Below are positions 45,090 through 54,012 of a stretch of DNA of 64,000 nucleotides, piece after piece (the stretch's first letter is position 1; every line of letters starts with the position of its first letter). The notes under the pieces were generated by a model that did not search any database, was not told where the DNA came from, and was given only the letters and a program-made list of their open reading frames with translations. The position numbers and the translations under genes are program-made. The DNA comes from an uncultured Bacteroidota bacterium (GTDB lineage: Bacteria > Bacteroidota > Bacteroidia > Bacteroidales > F082). The stretch spans positions 1 to 64,000 of the forward strand of contig CAJXKB010000006.1 in the NCBI GenBank assembly GCA_913055825.1. The letters are read 5' to 3'.

Positions 45090-45542
45090 TTAAACACCGG
45101 TTTCATACGACTCGAAACTCCCGTCCGAATACAATAAAACTACCCTAATTATCGCTTTAACACCCGGCTTTAATACATCCTTTGCCGTACCTGAGTTCTT
45201 CTTTGAAGAATTTTCTGATTTCTCATTCGCCGACTCAGGCTCAGGAGGCACAAAATTCAATTCAGGTTGCTGCTTAATCTCATTATGACCGGCGAAAGAA
45301 CCGGAGCTATCTTCGGCAGAAATAATATCATCACCCGTAACAGGTTTTCCGCTCCCCAAAGCGAGCCATTCAAAATTAATGGCAGGAAATTTCTTTTTAA
45401 TTTTTATCAAAAAATCCAAACTGGGCTTATTGCGCCCCGACAACACATGGGAAACAGCCGAACGCTGTACCCCAATTTTATCAGCAAATTGTGCAGCCGT
45501 TAAATTGTAATGCAACATTGTCCATTTTACCCGCTCAATCAT
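45090..45542 (-). CDS. Xre-family helix-turn-helix regulator
   Basis: The 150-residue protein has an N-terminal HTH of the Cro/CI type (about 4-60: LTAAQFADKIGVQRSAVSHVLSGRNKPSLDFL), where VQRSAVSHVLSG is the recognition helix. The remaining part is a low-complexity charged linker (EPESANEKSENSSKKNSGTAK) and a short C-terminal segment, IRVVLLYSDGSFESYE. Similar short regulators are common in Bacteroidota and are often orphans. Twelve bases upstream of its ATG is the first copy of a palindrome, TTACAAATGTAA, repeated over the next 424 bases, so self-regulation is likely. Confidence 0.88.
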   Translation of the reverse strand: MIERVKWTMLHYNLTAAQFADKIGVQRSAVSHVLSGRNKPSLDFLIKIKKKFPAINFEWLALGSGKPVTGDDIISAEDSSGSFAGHNEIKQQPELNFVPPEPESANEKSENSSKKNSGTAKDVLKPGVKAIIRVVLLYSDGSFESYETGV

Positions 45543-45554
45543 AATATTTTTTGT

Positions 45555-45978
45555 TTACAAATGTAATATTAAAGTGATTACATTACAATTTTATTTTATT
45601 AAAAATTGGATTCACATTTGTAACATTAGTAATTTTACAAGTTAATTATAGTTTTTATATTTTAAAATACTTTAACTTAATTATTTATAATAGATATATG
45701 TTTAATGTTTTTTGATAACAGTTAAGTGAATAAATTTAGAGTTAATCTATGTTTATATGTAATTATAGACTGATTTTCAGTATCTAATAGTGACAAAATA
45801 ACTACATAAAACATTTTGTTTACATAAGTATCCTATACAAATGTAATCAAATTCTAATTTAATCATATATTGTTGTAAATCAGCCTTATTACTACTGTAG
45901 ATAACATTTGTAATTTATTACTATTGTTAATTACATTTGTAACATAATAAGGTTTACAATCATAATTCACAAATGTAA
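45555..45978. repeat. Array of six TTACAwwTGTAA-like palindromes (candidate operators)
   Basis: Copies are at 45555-45566 (TTACAAATGTAA), 45612-45623 (TCACATTTGTAA), 45835-45846 (ATACAAATGTAA), 45902-45913 (TAACATTTGTAA), 45931-45942 (TTACATTTGTAA) and 45967-45978 (TCACAAATGTAA). The core ACAwwTGTAA is invariant. Arms TTACA and TGTAA are inverted around two bases, as expected for a dimeric HTH protein. The first copy lies 12 bases upstream of the Xre gene start. Confidence 0.75.
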
Positions 45979-46152
45979 CGAAGTGCTTTTATCTTTTTTT
46001 TGATTTACAATTGGCATGCTATCTTTAATTTCACAGCCGAAATGCTTTTTGTAAGTTATCCCCTATATCGAACTCGGGTTAATGGGCTATTCTTATTTTG
46101 ATGCGTTGGTGGTCATTCTTAACTTTGTCAAAAATCCCGAAGAGATTGAACA

Positions 46153-46185
46153 ATAATATCCGTATGCTAAGCGTACGGATATTAT
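46153..46185. repeat. Perfect 12-bp inverted repeat (hairpin)
   Basis: ATAATATCCGTA at 46153-46164 pairs with TACGGATATTAT at 46174-46185, with a 9-base loop that allows two further G-C pairs around TAA. There is no T run after it, so a standard terminator is unlikely. It could be a DNA-binding site or the 3' end of a small RNA. Confidence 0.6.
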
Positions 46186-46418
46186 GTGAATAGAATTCAG
46201 AAGCCGGATCGGGTTCAACTAAAAATCAGGATTACGGGATATTATTCAATACTACATGTTGCTGCCTGAGCATTGCTAAATGCACCAAAACAATCATATA
46301 TTAATTTTCGGTAAAAGCAGGGATTAGCTCTACGGATGTTTTTACCAAAACAAAACAGGCTAAAATTCCAAAAATTCAAATGGTTAATGATAGGTTTGGA
46401 AAACCGGGATTGGCTGTG

Positions 46419-47834
46419 CTATTTTCGGAGTCGCCCGGCATCAAACTTTTTCATCGCCGCAAAATAACTGTTTGTCTCACGAATTACCACACCTGACAAC
46501 AACAGCAGGGCAATGAGATTTGGAATAGTCATAAAAGTGATCACCATGTCCACAAAATGCCAAACCAGGTCGATGCCCCAAACAGAACCAAAAAATACGA
46601 AAAGGCCGTACAAGTATTGATAAGGAACAATTGCTTTTTCGCCCAGGAGGTAATTGGCTGCACGTGAGCCGTAATAGGACCAGCTGATAACAGTTGAAAA
46701 GGCAAAAAGAAGTAGTCCGCCGGTAATTATATGTTTTCCAATACCATACAAGCCAACACGAGCCAGTCCTTCATCCATGGCATAAATAGTCATTCCGACA
46801 CCTTTTATCCCCGAGTGCCAGGCATCGGTTGAAATAAGCATCAAACCCGTCATGGTACAAATAATCAGTGTATCCACCAAGGGTTCCAATGATGCTACCA
46901 GGCCTTCGCGAGCCGAATATTCAGTTTTCGCTGCAGCATGGGCAATTGGTGCAGAACCCTGGCCGGCTTCATTGGAAAACAATCCCCGTCTGACACCCCA
47001 AATCATGGTCATCATAATGGTAGAACCCACAAAACCGCCAGTAGCGGCAGTTCCAGTGAAAGCTCCTGAGAAAATCATTCCAAAAGCATGCGGCAAGTAG
47101 GCAGCGCGATCGAAAAGGACTATTAAAGTCGCCACAACGTAAGTTACGGCCATAAAAGGCACCAGCTTTGCTGTAACTTCGGCAATACGTTTTAAGCCTC
47201 CCACAATAATCAGCAGGGTAAGTCCGGTAATCACCAACCCCGAAGCCCAAGTTGCAAAACCATAGGTCGTTTTCAATGCATCAGTCATACCATTGGCTTG
47301 TGCCATATTTCCGGTACCAAGAGAGGCCAGAATAGTTGCCACAGCAAAAATTCCGGCAAGAATCTTTGCGGCTATAGGCATATTGTAGAGCTTTCCTATA
47401 CCGTCGCGAATGTAATACATCGGGCCTCCCGAAACCGTTCCGTCCGAATTGAACACCCTGAACTTATGTGAAAGTGTACATTCCGAATATTTCAAAATCA
47501 TGCCAAGGAACCCGGTAACCCACATCCAAAAAAGGGCTCCGGGCCCTCCCAGGTAAATTGCAAGTGCCACACCCACAATATTTCCGGTACCAACCGTTGC
47601 CGACAAAGCCGTTGTAAGTGCCTTAAAATGATTTACATCACCCGAGTCGTCTTTGTTGTCATATTTTCCTGCCACCACACGTATGGAATGCCATAATTTG
47701 GTAACATTGATAAATTTAAGCCGGATTATAAAGTATATACCTGTGGGGATTAACATAAACAAAATGGCATAACCTCCAATGTAGTCGTTATACCATACAA
47801 TCATGTGATCAAAAGCAGCTAAAAATTTATCCAT
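46419..47834 (-). CDS. Alanine/sodium symporter (AGCS family)
   Basis: The 471-residue protein has about 10-11 membrane helices. Family motifs include NHFKALTTALSATVGTGNIV, GGPGALFWMWVTGFLGMILK, SGGPMYYIRDG and RRGLFSNEAGQGSAPIAHAA, the last being the sodium-binding signature of alanine:cation symporters (AlsT/DagA). It imports alanine, glycine or glutamine with Na+. The gene is isolated. An alanine dehydrogenase gene at 7736 would use the imported substrate, although there is no genomic link. Confidence 0.93.
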   Translation of the reverse strand: MDKFLAAFDHMIVWYNDYIGGYAILFMLIPTGIYFIIRLKFINVTKLWHSIRVVAGKYDNKDDSGDVNHFKALTTALSATVGTGNIVGVALAIYLGGPGALFWMWVTGFLGMILKYSECTLSHKFRVFNSDGTVSGGPMYYIRDGIGKLYNMPIAAKILAGIFAVATILASLGTGNMAQANGMTDALKTTYGFATWASGLVITGLTLLIIVGGLKRIAEVTAKLVPFMAVTYVVATLIVLFDRAAYLPHAFGMIFSGAFTGTAATGGFVGSTIMMTMIWGVRRGLFSNEAGQGSAPIAHAAAKTEYSAREGLVASLEPLVDTLIICTMTGLMLISTDAWHSGIKGVGMTIYAMDEGLARVGLYGIGKHIITGGLLLFAFSTVISWSYYGSRAANYLLGEKAIVPYQYLYGLFVFFGSVWGIDLVWHFVDMVITFMTIPNLIALLLLSGVVIRETNSYFAAMKKFDAGRLRK

Positions 47835-48001
47835 ACCGGTTTTCTTGTATTAAAAGCAACAAATATGGGGAATTTTTTTTAAGTGGGTGCTGATTAAGGT
47901 GTTTTTAAATTGGAGGGTTGATTCCCTGACTCAAAATTTAGCAATCTGAGATCCACAGCGAATTATACTTTTTCCACCTTTCTACCCTTCAATCAATCAT
48001 C

Positions 48002-48667
48002 CTAACCTCTTTCCCCAAAGATTTTTGAGCCAATCCGCACCAGTGTTGCCCCTTCGCGAATGGCAATGGGATAATCGCCCGACATGCCCATGCTGATTTC
48101 TTTGAAATAACCGGCAGAGGAAAAATACTTTTGTTTTAGCTCCTTAAAATAGAGTGTAAGTTGATGAAATTCATCGGCAACCTGCTGTTTATCATCTGTA
48201 TAAGTAGCCATCCCCATCAAACCACAAATACGGATATTTTGCATTTGTTTGAATGCATCCGATTGTAAAATAGCTTCCGCTTCATCCATCTTCAGTCCGA
48301 ACTTACTTTCCTCGCGGGCAATATGGAATTCAAGCAGACAATCGATTACCCGATCGTTTTTAGCCGCCTGTTTGTTGATTTCTTTCAACACTTTCAAACT
48401 ATCTACGGCATGGATCAAATAAACAAAAGGAGCGATATATTTTACCTTATTAGTTTGCAAATGTCCGATAAAATGCCACCGGATATCGTTCGGAAGTTGG
48501 GGATATTTGGCTGCCATATCCTGAGCTTTATTTTCGCCAAAATCACGTTGACCCGCATCATAAACTTTACGGATCATATCGACAGGTTTGGTTTTGGAAA
48601 CCGCTACCAGGCTCACCTGTTGCGGAATATCATTCAAAACTTTTTTCAAATTGGCTTGGACATCCAT
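48002..48667 (-). CDS. YggS-family pyridoxal-phosphate homeostasis protein
   Basis: The start MDVQANLKKVL at 48667 gives 221 residues. It is chosen because a TAATTTTG promoter element at 48686-48693 lies inside the longer frame that begins at 48730. The PLP-binding lysine is Lys25 in VAVSKTKP. RDFGENKAQDM, WHFIGHLQTNKVKYI and GLMGMATYTDD are family segments, and MSGDYPIAIREGATLVRIGSKIFGER is the C-terminal phosphate-binding end. It controls free PLP levels and has no known reaction. It is a single-domain (beta/alpha)8 protein. Confidence 0.93.
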   Translation of the reverse strand: MDVQANLKKVLNDIPQQVSLVAVSKTKPVDMIRKVYDAGQRDFGENKAQDMAAKYPQLPNDIRWHFIGHLQTNKVKYIAPFVYLIHAVDSLKVLKEINKQAAKNDRVIDCLLEFHIAREESKFGLKMDEAEAILQSDAFKQMQNIRICGLMGMATYTDDKQQVADEFHQLTLYFKELKQKYFSSAGYFKEISMGMSGDYPIAIREGATLVRIGSKIFGERG

Positions 48668-48685
48668 GGTTTCTTCGTTTTTTTG

Positions 48686-48693
48686 CAAAATTA
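48686..48693 (-). promoter_or_regulatory. Promoter element TAATTTTG for the YggS-family gene
   Basis: The minus strand reads TAATTTTG from 48693 to 48686, 18 bases before the ATG at 48667. It supports that start. Confidence 0.5.
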
Positions 48694-48782
48694 AGGAATG
48701 CACCGACAAAATAGCCGGTTTCCCCTGCAAATTTATTTCTTTTAATAAACCTACTTTTAGGCTTCAATAAAAAAAGTACTTT

Positions 48783-49841
48783 TCAGGTTTGAATGTCGTT
48801 AATTAGTTTCAGCAATGCGTTTTCCTGTTTTAAAATATCTTCCAACAATCTGATTTGTGTACGTGTACGAAAAAGATTGTGTTCGGGATAAGACGTTTTG
48901 TAGTAAACATTTCCCAATAAATAATCGTTTAAAAAGCGCAGAGCTTGTTCATAAATTATGGCTTTGGCACCCAACAACAAGGAAAATTTTTCCTCTTGTG
49001 AAAGTACACGCTTCAGGGAGCCGAGATAACCTTTTGTAAGAGCGGCAAAATGCTCAGTCCGAAGCCTGGGCTTGGAGTTATCTTGTTCATCCTCTTTGGC
49101 AGGACTGGTGAAAGTACGCACCATATCACCATAGTCATACATTAAATATCCGGGCATAATGGTGTCTAAATCAATAATAAGCACCTGATCATCGGCAGTA
49201 AACAAGATATTATCCAGCTTGGTATCGTTGTGGGTAACGTGTAAGGGTAATTTCCCGGAGCTCAACACCTGCTTTAATTCGTCAGCAATGTTTTGATGTG
49301 CCAGGACAAAATCTGTTTCTTCCGCTGCCTCATTCTTCAGGGAAACAGGTGCCTTCTCTACTGTTTTCAGAAAAGTTTTCAGTCGGCCTGGTGTATTGTG
49401 AAATCCTTTGATGGTTTCACCGAATTTTTCTACCGGAAGGGTATTCAGAAACAACTGAAATTCTCCCATAGCTTTGGCAGCATAGTAAGAGATGTTTTCG
49501 TCCGGGGAAATAGCGTACGACCGGCAACCCGAAAAAAATTCCATCAGCCGCCAGGCAGCACCTTCTTCATCTAAAGTATGAAAGTCGCCGGAATTATTCG
49601 TATAAACCGCAGGTGTCAGCTTTTTGCCGGTTTTTTTTTCATAGTCATATAACGCATCATAAAGAAAAGAGAGATTTTTGATAAGTATAGTCGTATCAAA
49701 AACATTTTTGTTGACCCGCTGCAGAATAAATTCTCCTTTCGGTGAGGTTACGAGATAGGTGTTGTTGATGTGGCCATTACCAAAAGGCTGAGGTGGTTGA
49801 CAGTCTTTTAAAACACCATAGCGGGATAAAATTTCATTCAC
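48783..49841 (-). CDS. NahK-like sugar 1-kinase (phosphotransferase family)
   Basis: The 352-residue protein has the APH/choline-kinase-like fold. The N-lobe has FGNGHINNTYLV and EFILQRVNKNVF (ATP-binding Lys/Arg region). The C-lobe has THNDTKLDNILF with the catalytic Asp, and VLIIDLDTIMPGYLMYDYGD with the metal-binding Asp. These match N-acetylhexosamine 1-kinase (NahK) and relatives that phosphorylate the anomeric carbon of GlcNAc/GalNAc. It lies 12 bases after a sugar nucleotidyltransferase gene. Together they could turn a free hexosamine into a nucleotide sugar in two steps. The exact sugar is not established. Confidence 0.85.
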   Translation of the reverse strand: MNEILSRYGVLKDCQPPQPFGNGHINNTYLVTSPKGEFILQRVNKNVFDTTILIKNLSFLYDALYDYEKKTGKKLTPAVYTNNSGDFHTLDEEGAAWRLMEFFSGCRSYAISPDENISYYAAKAMGEFQLFLNTLPVEKFGETIKGFHNTPGRLKTFLKTVEKAPVSLKNEAAEETDFVLAHQNIADELKQVLSSGKLPLHVTHNDTKLDNILFTADDQVLIIDLDTIMPGYLMYDYGDMVRTFTSPAKEDEQDNSKPRLRTEHFAALTKGYLGSLKRVLSQEEKFSLLLGAKAIIYEQALRFLNDYLLGNVYYKTSYPEHNLFRTRTQIRLLEDILKQENALLKLINDIQT

Positions 49842-49853
49842 TTTAGTTCTATT

Positions 49854-50753
49854 TTATTGCCATAGATTTTCCGGATATATATTAGCTTCCGTCAGTTCTT
49901 TAATTTTGGCAATAGTGATGGCTTTGTCCTGCTGATAGGTTATGCCAAACCATTGGTCATTACTTTCGAGTACACGTACATAGGCTTTCTTCTCCTGAAT
50001 CAGTTTATTTACAACAAAAGGAATGTAAAATTCAGATTTCATATCTTCGGCATGATCCTGAATAAAAGCCCGGAAATAATCCTCTGATTGCTCGAAATAT
50101 TTGGGGGTAAAACCCCAAAAGTTCATGGAAACCAAGGTGTTTTCATCGATATTAACCTGCTTGCCATCCATTTCGTAAGCAATTCCGTTTTCGGTGCGTA
50201 CAATAGCAGTACGTTCAACTACATCGGTCAATTTACCATTCTTTACACTACAGACACCCCTGGAGACACTTCCATTGTCAGATAAGGTATTTTTCAACAA
50301 ATAGCCCACCATAGCGTAAGCCATGTCCGAATTACAAAGTCCTGAAAGATGTTTTCCGATTACCATGAAAGCATCTTTTCCATAAAAATCATCGGCGTTT
50401 ATTACGGCGAAAGGCTCGTTAACAACCTCTCTTGCAACCAAAACAGCATGGCCGGTCCCCCAAGGCTTTACTCTTTTCTGATTTACTACAAGTCCCGCGG
50501 GGATATTGTCGTTTTCCTGTAAAACATATATGGTTTCAATCTTTCCTTTTAAACGGTCTTCATAAATGGCTTTAAACTCTTTTTCTATTTTCGGGTTAAT
50601 CACAAAAACCACTTTTCCAAAACCGGCACGAATGGCATCAAAAACCGAATAATCAATGATGCTTTCACCGGCAGGACCAACTTCATCCATCTGTTTCACA
50701 CCTCCGTAACGACTGCCTATGCCGGCAGCTAAAATTAACAATGTAGGCTTCAT
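49854..50753 (-). CDS. Sugar-1-phosphate nucleotidyltransferase
   Basis: The start at 50753 (MKPTLLILAAGIGSRYGGVKQM) places the nucleotide-binding loop at the N-terminus as in all relatives; the frame extends 21 codons upstream with a non-conserved sequence. The 299-residue protein has the GT-A-like NTP_transferase fold: AAGIGSRYGG near residues 9-18, NADDFYG for metal binding, and SMNFWGFTP in the sugar site. It would condense a sugar 1-phosphate with NTP. Its neighbour, a NahK-like kinase, would supply the sugar 1-phosphate. UTP is the likely nucleotide but this is inferred. Confidence 0.88.
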   Translation of the reverse strand: MKPTLLILAAGIGSRYGGVKQMDEVGPAGESIIDYSVFDAIRAGFGKVVFVINPKIEKEFKAIYEDRLKGKIETIYVLQENDNIPAGLVVNQKRVKPWGTGHAVLVAREVVNEPFAVINADDFYGKDAFMVIGKHLSGLCNSDMAYAMVGYLLKNTLSDNGSVSRGVCSVKNGKLTDVVERTAIVRTENGIAYEMDGKQVNIDENTLVSMNFWGFTPKYFEQSEDYFRAFIQDHAEDMKSEFYIPFVVNKLIQEKKAYVRVLESNDQWFGITYQQDKAITIAKIKELTEANIYPENLWQ

Positions 50754-50943
50754 ATAAAATCTGTTTTTTTGCGTGCAAGATAGAAAAAAGCTGTGGATAA
50801 TAGTACTTTGCCGCACACTATTTTAGGTATTACTACGAAATAATTTAACCATTCCGGCTTGATAAAAATAAAGGTTTGAGGTTTTAGTATTTATGTTTGG
50901 AAATTTGGACTGTAGATAGGGTAAGTGTTTCCATCGAAAATCA

Positions 50944-50951
50944 TATCTTTG
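50944..50951 (+). promoter_or_regulatory. Promoter element TATCTTTG for the small lipoprotein gene
   Basis: The element lies 18 bases before the ATG at 50970 and inside the longer frame from 50925, which argues that 50970 is the real start. Confidence 0.5.
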
Positions 50952-50969
50952 ACCTTAGGAAAATTAAAA

Positions 50970-51305
50970 ATGAAAAAACTTTTCTTTTTTTTGATTGTTT
51001 TGGGTTTGATGGGTCTAAGCTCATGCGAAAAAACCATTTCAGGTAACGGTTATGTGTACGACAAAGTTAGCCAACAACCTATTGCCGGTGCAACAATTAG
51101 CGTTTATCTGGAACATCCGTCTCCGGATACATTTCAAATGGAAACAGAAACAGACAACAACGGGGCTTACTCTGCATTTAGCAACCCCTATTCCTGTACC
51201 GGCAGTTGTCCCGATTTGGTGGTACGTATCGTCGCTGACGGTTATCAGTTGGAATACGTGAGGAACCCAAACGGGGATACAACTTTTTTAGCGAGGAAAC
51301 AATAA
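50970..51305 (+). CDS. Small lipoprotein with carboxypeptidase-regulatory-like domain
   Basis: The 111-residue protein starts at the ATG at 50970, which gives a textbook lipoprotein signal (MKKLFFFLIVLGLMGLSSC, lipobox LSSC). The rest is one beta-sandwich of the carboxypeptidase-regulatory/transthyretin type: GYVYDKVSQQPIAGATISVY, TDNNGAYSAF and DLVVRIVADGYQ. Such domains are common on Bacteroidota surface proteins and may bind other envelope proteins. Two extra cysteines (SCTGSC) could form a disulfide. Function is unknown. Confidence 0.82.
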   Translation: MKKLFFFLIVLGLMGLSSCEKTISGNGYVYDKVSQQPIAGATISVYLEHPSPDTFQMETETDNNGAYSAFSNPYSCTGSCPDLVVRIVADGYQLEYVRNPNGDTTFLARKQ

Positions 51306-51392
51306 TTCGTTGTTTGCAATTGAATAAATTTCAGGAAAACTTTTGCTCCGTGATGCATCTCGTGCCAATTGAAGATTAGAGGTCGTAAACCA

Positions 51393-51424
51393 AAAAAGAC
51401 CGCTTCAAAAGAAGCGGTCTTTTT
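51393..51424. terminator. Bidirectional intrinsic terminator
   Basis: A perfect 14-bp inverted repeat (AAAAAGACCGCTTC at 51393-51406, GAAGCGGTCTTTTT at 51411-51424, AAAA loop) lies between converging genes, with T runs on both strands. Confidence 0.88.
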
Positions 51425-51442
51425 CAAGATTAAAAATCTCAG

Positions 51443-52438
51443 CTATTTAATATCACTGAAATATTTCATAAACTGAACACGTTCATAAGCATCGGGATTT
51501 TCAGAGGTTGCCTGGCTCAGCTTACCACGGAATTGATCCACATAATTGAAGCCTTTGGATTCCATCCAGTCGTTGACAAATTTGGTCATATCGAGCAAAT
51601 ATTCCGGACCATGTTTGTAAAGCGCAGAAGCTACTTGCACGACCGTTGCACCGGCAAGAAGCTGTTTTACCACCGCTTCGCCATCGTGAACACCGGTAGA
51701 AGCGGCAAGGCTCAATTTCACCCGTTTGGCCATAATGGCAACCCAGCGAAGGGTGTTGGCCATATCGGAGCCATGACTTAAAATATCGGCATGGGTGACT
51801 TTCATTTGGTCGATGTCGATATCAGGGCTTGAGAAACGGTTGAAAAGCACCACACCATCAGCGCCTTTGGCTTCCAGATTTTTAATAACAGAGGCCAGGT
51901 TGGAGAAATATGGACTGATTTTTACCGAAACGGGAATTGACACTTTGGCTTTCACTTTTTCGAGGATATTGTAAATCATCGTTTCATTATCCTCACAACC
52001 TTTTGTGTCGAAAGGCATTAAAAAGATATTCAGTTCCAATGCATCGGCACCGGCTTCCTCAATACGTTTGGCAAAAGAGGTCCATTCGTGATTGGATACG
52101 GCATTGATGCTGGCAATCACCGGCATGGTGATTTTGCGTTTCAATTCCTGAATCAGGTTTAGGTAATTGCTCAGCTCTTTTTCACGGATATGTACGTCGA
52201 TGTAGTCCATGGTTTCGGACAATTCGGTGTACATCATACCGTTGGCTTCAGCTTTATTGAGTTTATGTTCGGCTTCGAGCAAAATTTGTTCTTCAAAGAT
52301 TGATTTCAGAACCACTGCACCGGCACCATTTTTATCGAACTCGACAATTTCATTTACTGAATTTGTCAATCCGGAACTACCCACCACGATGGGATTGCGA
52401 AGGGTGAGCCCAAGATATTTTGTAGTTAGGTCTGCCAT
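51443..52438 (-). CDS. Dihydroorotate dehydrogenase-like flavoprotein
   Basis: The 331-residue protein has the class 1 DHODH (beta/alpha)8 fold: LGLTLRNPIVVGSSGLTNS, GAGAVVLKSIFEEQI, MPVIASINAVSNHEW, IPVSVKISPYFSNLASV and GATVVQVASALYKHGPEYL. The catalytic-loop Cys/Ser region is not a clear match to pyrimidine-pathway enzymes, and relatives are annotated only as dihydroorotate-dehydrogenase-like. The gene lies 89 bases downstream of the NfnB-like gene. Redox coupling between them is possible but unproven. Confidence 0.85.
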   Translation of the reverse strand: MADLTTKYLGLTLRNPIVVGSSGLTNSVNEIVEFDKNGAGAVVLKSIFEEQILLEAEHKLNKAEANGMMYTELSETMDYIDVHIREKELSNYLNLIQELKRKITMPVIASINAVSNHEWTSFAKRIEEAGADALELNIFLMPFDTKGCEDNETMIYNILEKVKAKVSIPVSVKISPYFSNLASVIKNLEAKGADGVVLFNRFSSPDIDIDQMKVTHADILSHGSDMANTLRWVAIMAKRVKLSLAASTGVHDGEAVVKQLLAGATVVQVASALYKHGPEYLLDMTKFVNDWMESKGFNYVDQFRGKLSQATSENPDAYERVQFMKYFSDIK

Positions 52439-52527
52439 GATATAATATTTTTTTTGTTTTCGAATTTAAGAATAAATTTTCAATCGGAAGCGGAATTCGT
52501 CATAAAATCCCGCCTCCGTTGACAAAA

Positions 52528-54012
52528 CTATTTGGCTACTTTTTCCTGAATATAATTATGAATACCCACAGCAGCTTTCCGTCCATCGCCCATAGCCAGA
52601 ATGACAGTTGCACCGCCACGAACAATATCACCACCGGCAAAAATATCGGGAATAGAGCTTTGCATGGTTTCTTTATCAACAATAATGGTTCCCCAATCAC
52701 TCATCTTCAAATCTTTCAAACTACTGGGAACAATCGGGTTAGGAGAGACCCCTACCGCCACCACAACGGTATCGACATCGATATCAAATTCGGAGCCTTC
52801 AATGGGAATAGGTCTTCTACGTCCGGAAGCATCCGGCTCGCCCAATTCCATTTTTTGCACCCGCATTTTGTTCACACGTCCGTTTTCGTCGGCAAAATAC
52901 TCCACGGGATTGTGCAGGTTCATAAATTCAATACCTTCAGCTTGAGCATGATGCACCTCCTCTTTACGGGCAGGCATCTCTTCCAAAGAACGACGATAAA
53001 TAATCATGGCACGATCGGCACCAAGTCGTTTAGCGGTACGCACAGAGTCCATGGCGGTATTACCACCACCGACAACAGCAACATTTTTACCACTTAAAAC
53101 AGGCGTATCGTAATCTTCGTGAGCAGCCTTCATCAGGTTAACCCGCGTCAGGTACTCGTTGGATGAGAAAATACCATTGTAATTTTCACCGGGAATGTTC
53201 ATAAAACGGGGAAGACCGGCACCACTTCCTACGAAGAAAGCCTTGAAGCCTTGTTCGCGCAAATCTTCAAAAGAAGCGGTTTTTCCAACGATAAAATCGG
53301 TAAGGAATTTCACACCCATTTTGCGCATGTTTTCAATCTCGACATCCACAATATCATTGGGCAAACGAAATTCGGGAATACCATATTTTAACACCCCACC
53401 AATTTCGTGCAATGCTTCGAAAACCGTTACATCATAACCAAATTTGGCCAGATCGCCTGCGGCGGCCAATCCGGAAGGACCGGAACCCACAACAGCCACT
53501 TTAATTCCGTTAGATTCTGAAATTTCAGGAATGGCCATCTTACCGCTGTTACGCTCATAGTCAGCGGCAAAACGCTCAAGGTGACCTATGGCGATGGGGG
53601 GTAAATTTAATTTCTGTGTATAGAAACAGTTGAGCTCACACTGTTTTTCCTGTGGGCAAACCCGACCACAAACAGCGGGTAAGGCATTGGTTTCTTTAAT
53701 GGCAGCGGCAGCCCCAAGGAAATCCTGCGCTTCAATTTTTTTAATAAATTTAGGGATATTAATGCCTACCGGGCAACCAATGGTACAGGTTGGTTGGGGG
53801 CAGTCGAGGCAACGATGCGATTCGGCCACCGCCATTTGTTCGGTCAAACCCAGGTTGACTTCCATACTATTGTGGCTTCTTTCTTCGCCATCTTGTTCAC
53901 GCATTTGAACCCGTTCGAGACTTGTACGTTCTTTGGGCTTCATCGACTTACGCAACTCAGCCCTCCAGGCTTCTTTGCGGCCTTCTTTAATATATTCTGC
54001 TATATTTTCCAT
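52528..54012 (-). CDS. nfnB: NADPH-binding large subunit of NfnAB / glutamate synthase small-subunit type
   Basis: The 494-residue protein begins with a bacterioferredoxin-like part containing two cysteine clusters (CLDCPQPTCTIGCPVG at about 78-93, and CGRVCPQEKQCELNC at about 115-129) for Fe-S centres. FAD and NAD(P) domains follow, with VAVVGSGPSGLAAA (about 171-184) and VAVVGGGNTAMDSVRTAK (about 310-327). This is the GltA/NfnB architecture. Paired directly with an NfnA-like gene, it most likely forms electron-bifurcating NADH-dependent ferredoxin:NADP oxidoreductase. No glutamate synthase large subunit is present here, which favours Nfn over GltBD. Confidence 0.88.
   Translation of the reverse strand: MENIAEYIKEGRKEAWRAELRKSMKPKERTSLERVQMREQDGEERSHNSMEVNLGLTEQMAVAESHRCLDCPQPTCTIGCPVGINIPKFIKKIEAQDFLGAAAAIKETNALPAVCGRVCPQEKQCELNCFYTQKLNLPPIAIGHLERFAADYERNSGKMAIPEISESNGIKVAVVGSGPSGLAAAGDLAKFGYDVTVFEALHEIGGVLKYGIPEFRLPNDIVDVEIENMRKMGVKFLTDFIVGKTASFEDLREQGFKAFFVGSGAGLPRFMNIPGENYNGIFSSNEYLTRVNLMKAAHEDYDTPVLSGKNVAVVGGGNTAMDSVRTAKRLGADRAMIIYRRSLEEMPARKEEVHHAQAEGIEFMNLHNPVEYFADENGRVNKMRVQKMELGEPDASGRRRPIPIEGSEFDIDVDTVVVAVGVSPNPIVPSSLKDLKMSDWGTIIVDKETMQSSIPDIFAGGDIVRGGATVILAMGDGRKAAVGIHNYIQEKVAK

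Larger units (their letters stand above)
45543..46418. other. AT-rich gene-free region of 876 bases with palindrome array
   Basis: No convincing gene is seen. 45555-45978 contains six copies of a TTACAwwTGTAA-like palindrome. A perfect hairpin is at 46153-46185. A 24-codon open frame (46082-46156, MGYSYFDALVVILNFVK...) overlaps the hairpin's left arm, but it has no recognisable homology to support a call. It may be a gene remnant. 46190-46418 shows nothing further. Confidence 0.7.

Noticed and set aside
45543-46080. Replication origin in the AT-rich palindrome region
   Set aside because: The repeats are TTACAwwTGTAA, not DnaA boxes, and the neighbours are not origin-linked genes.
52519-53097. 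192-codon plus-strand open frame
   Set aside because: It lies opposite nfnB, which has clear FAD and NAD motifs; the plus-strand product is His/Thr-rich and not recognisable.
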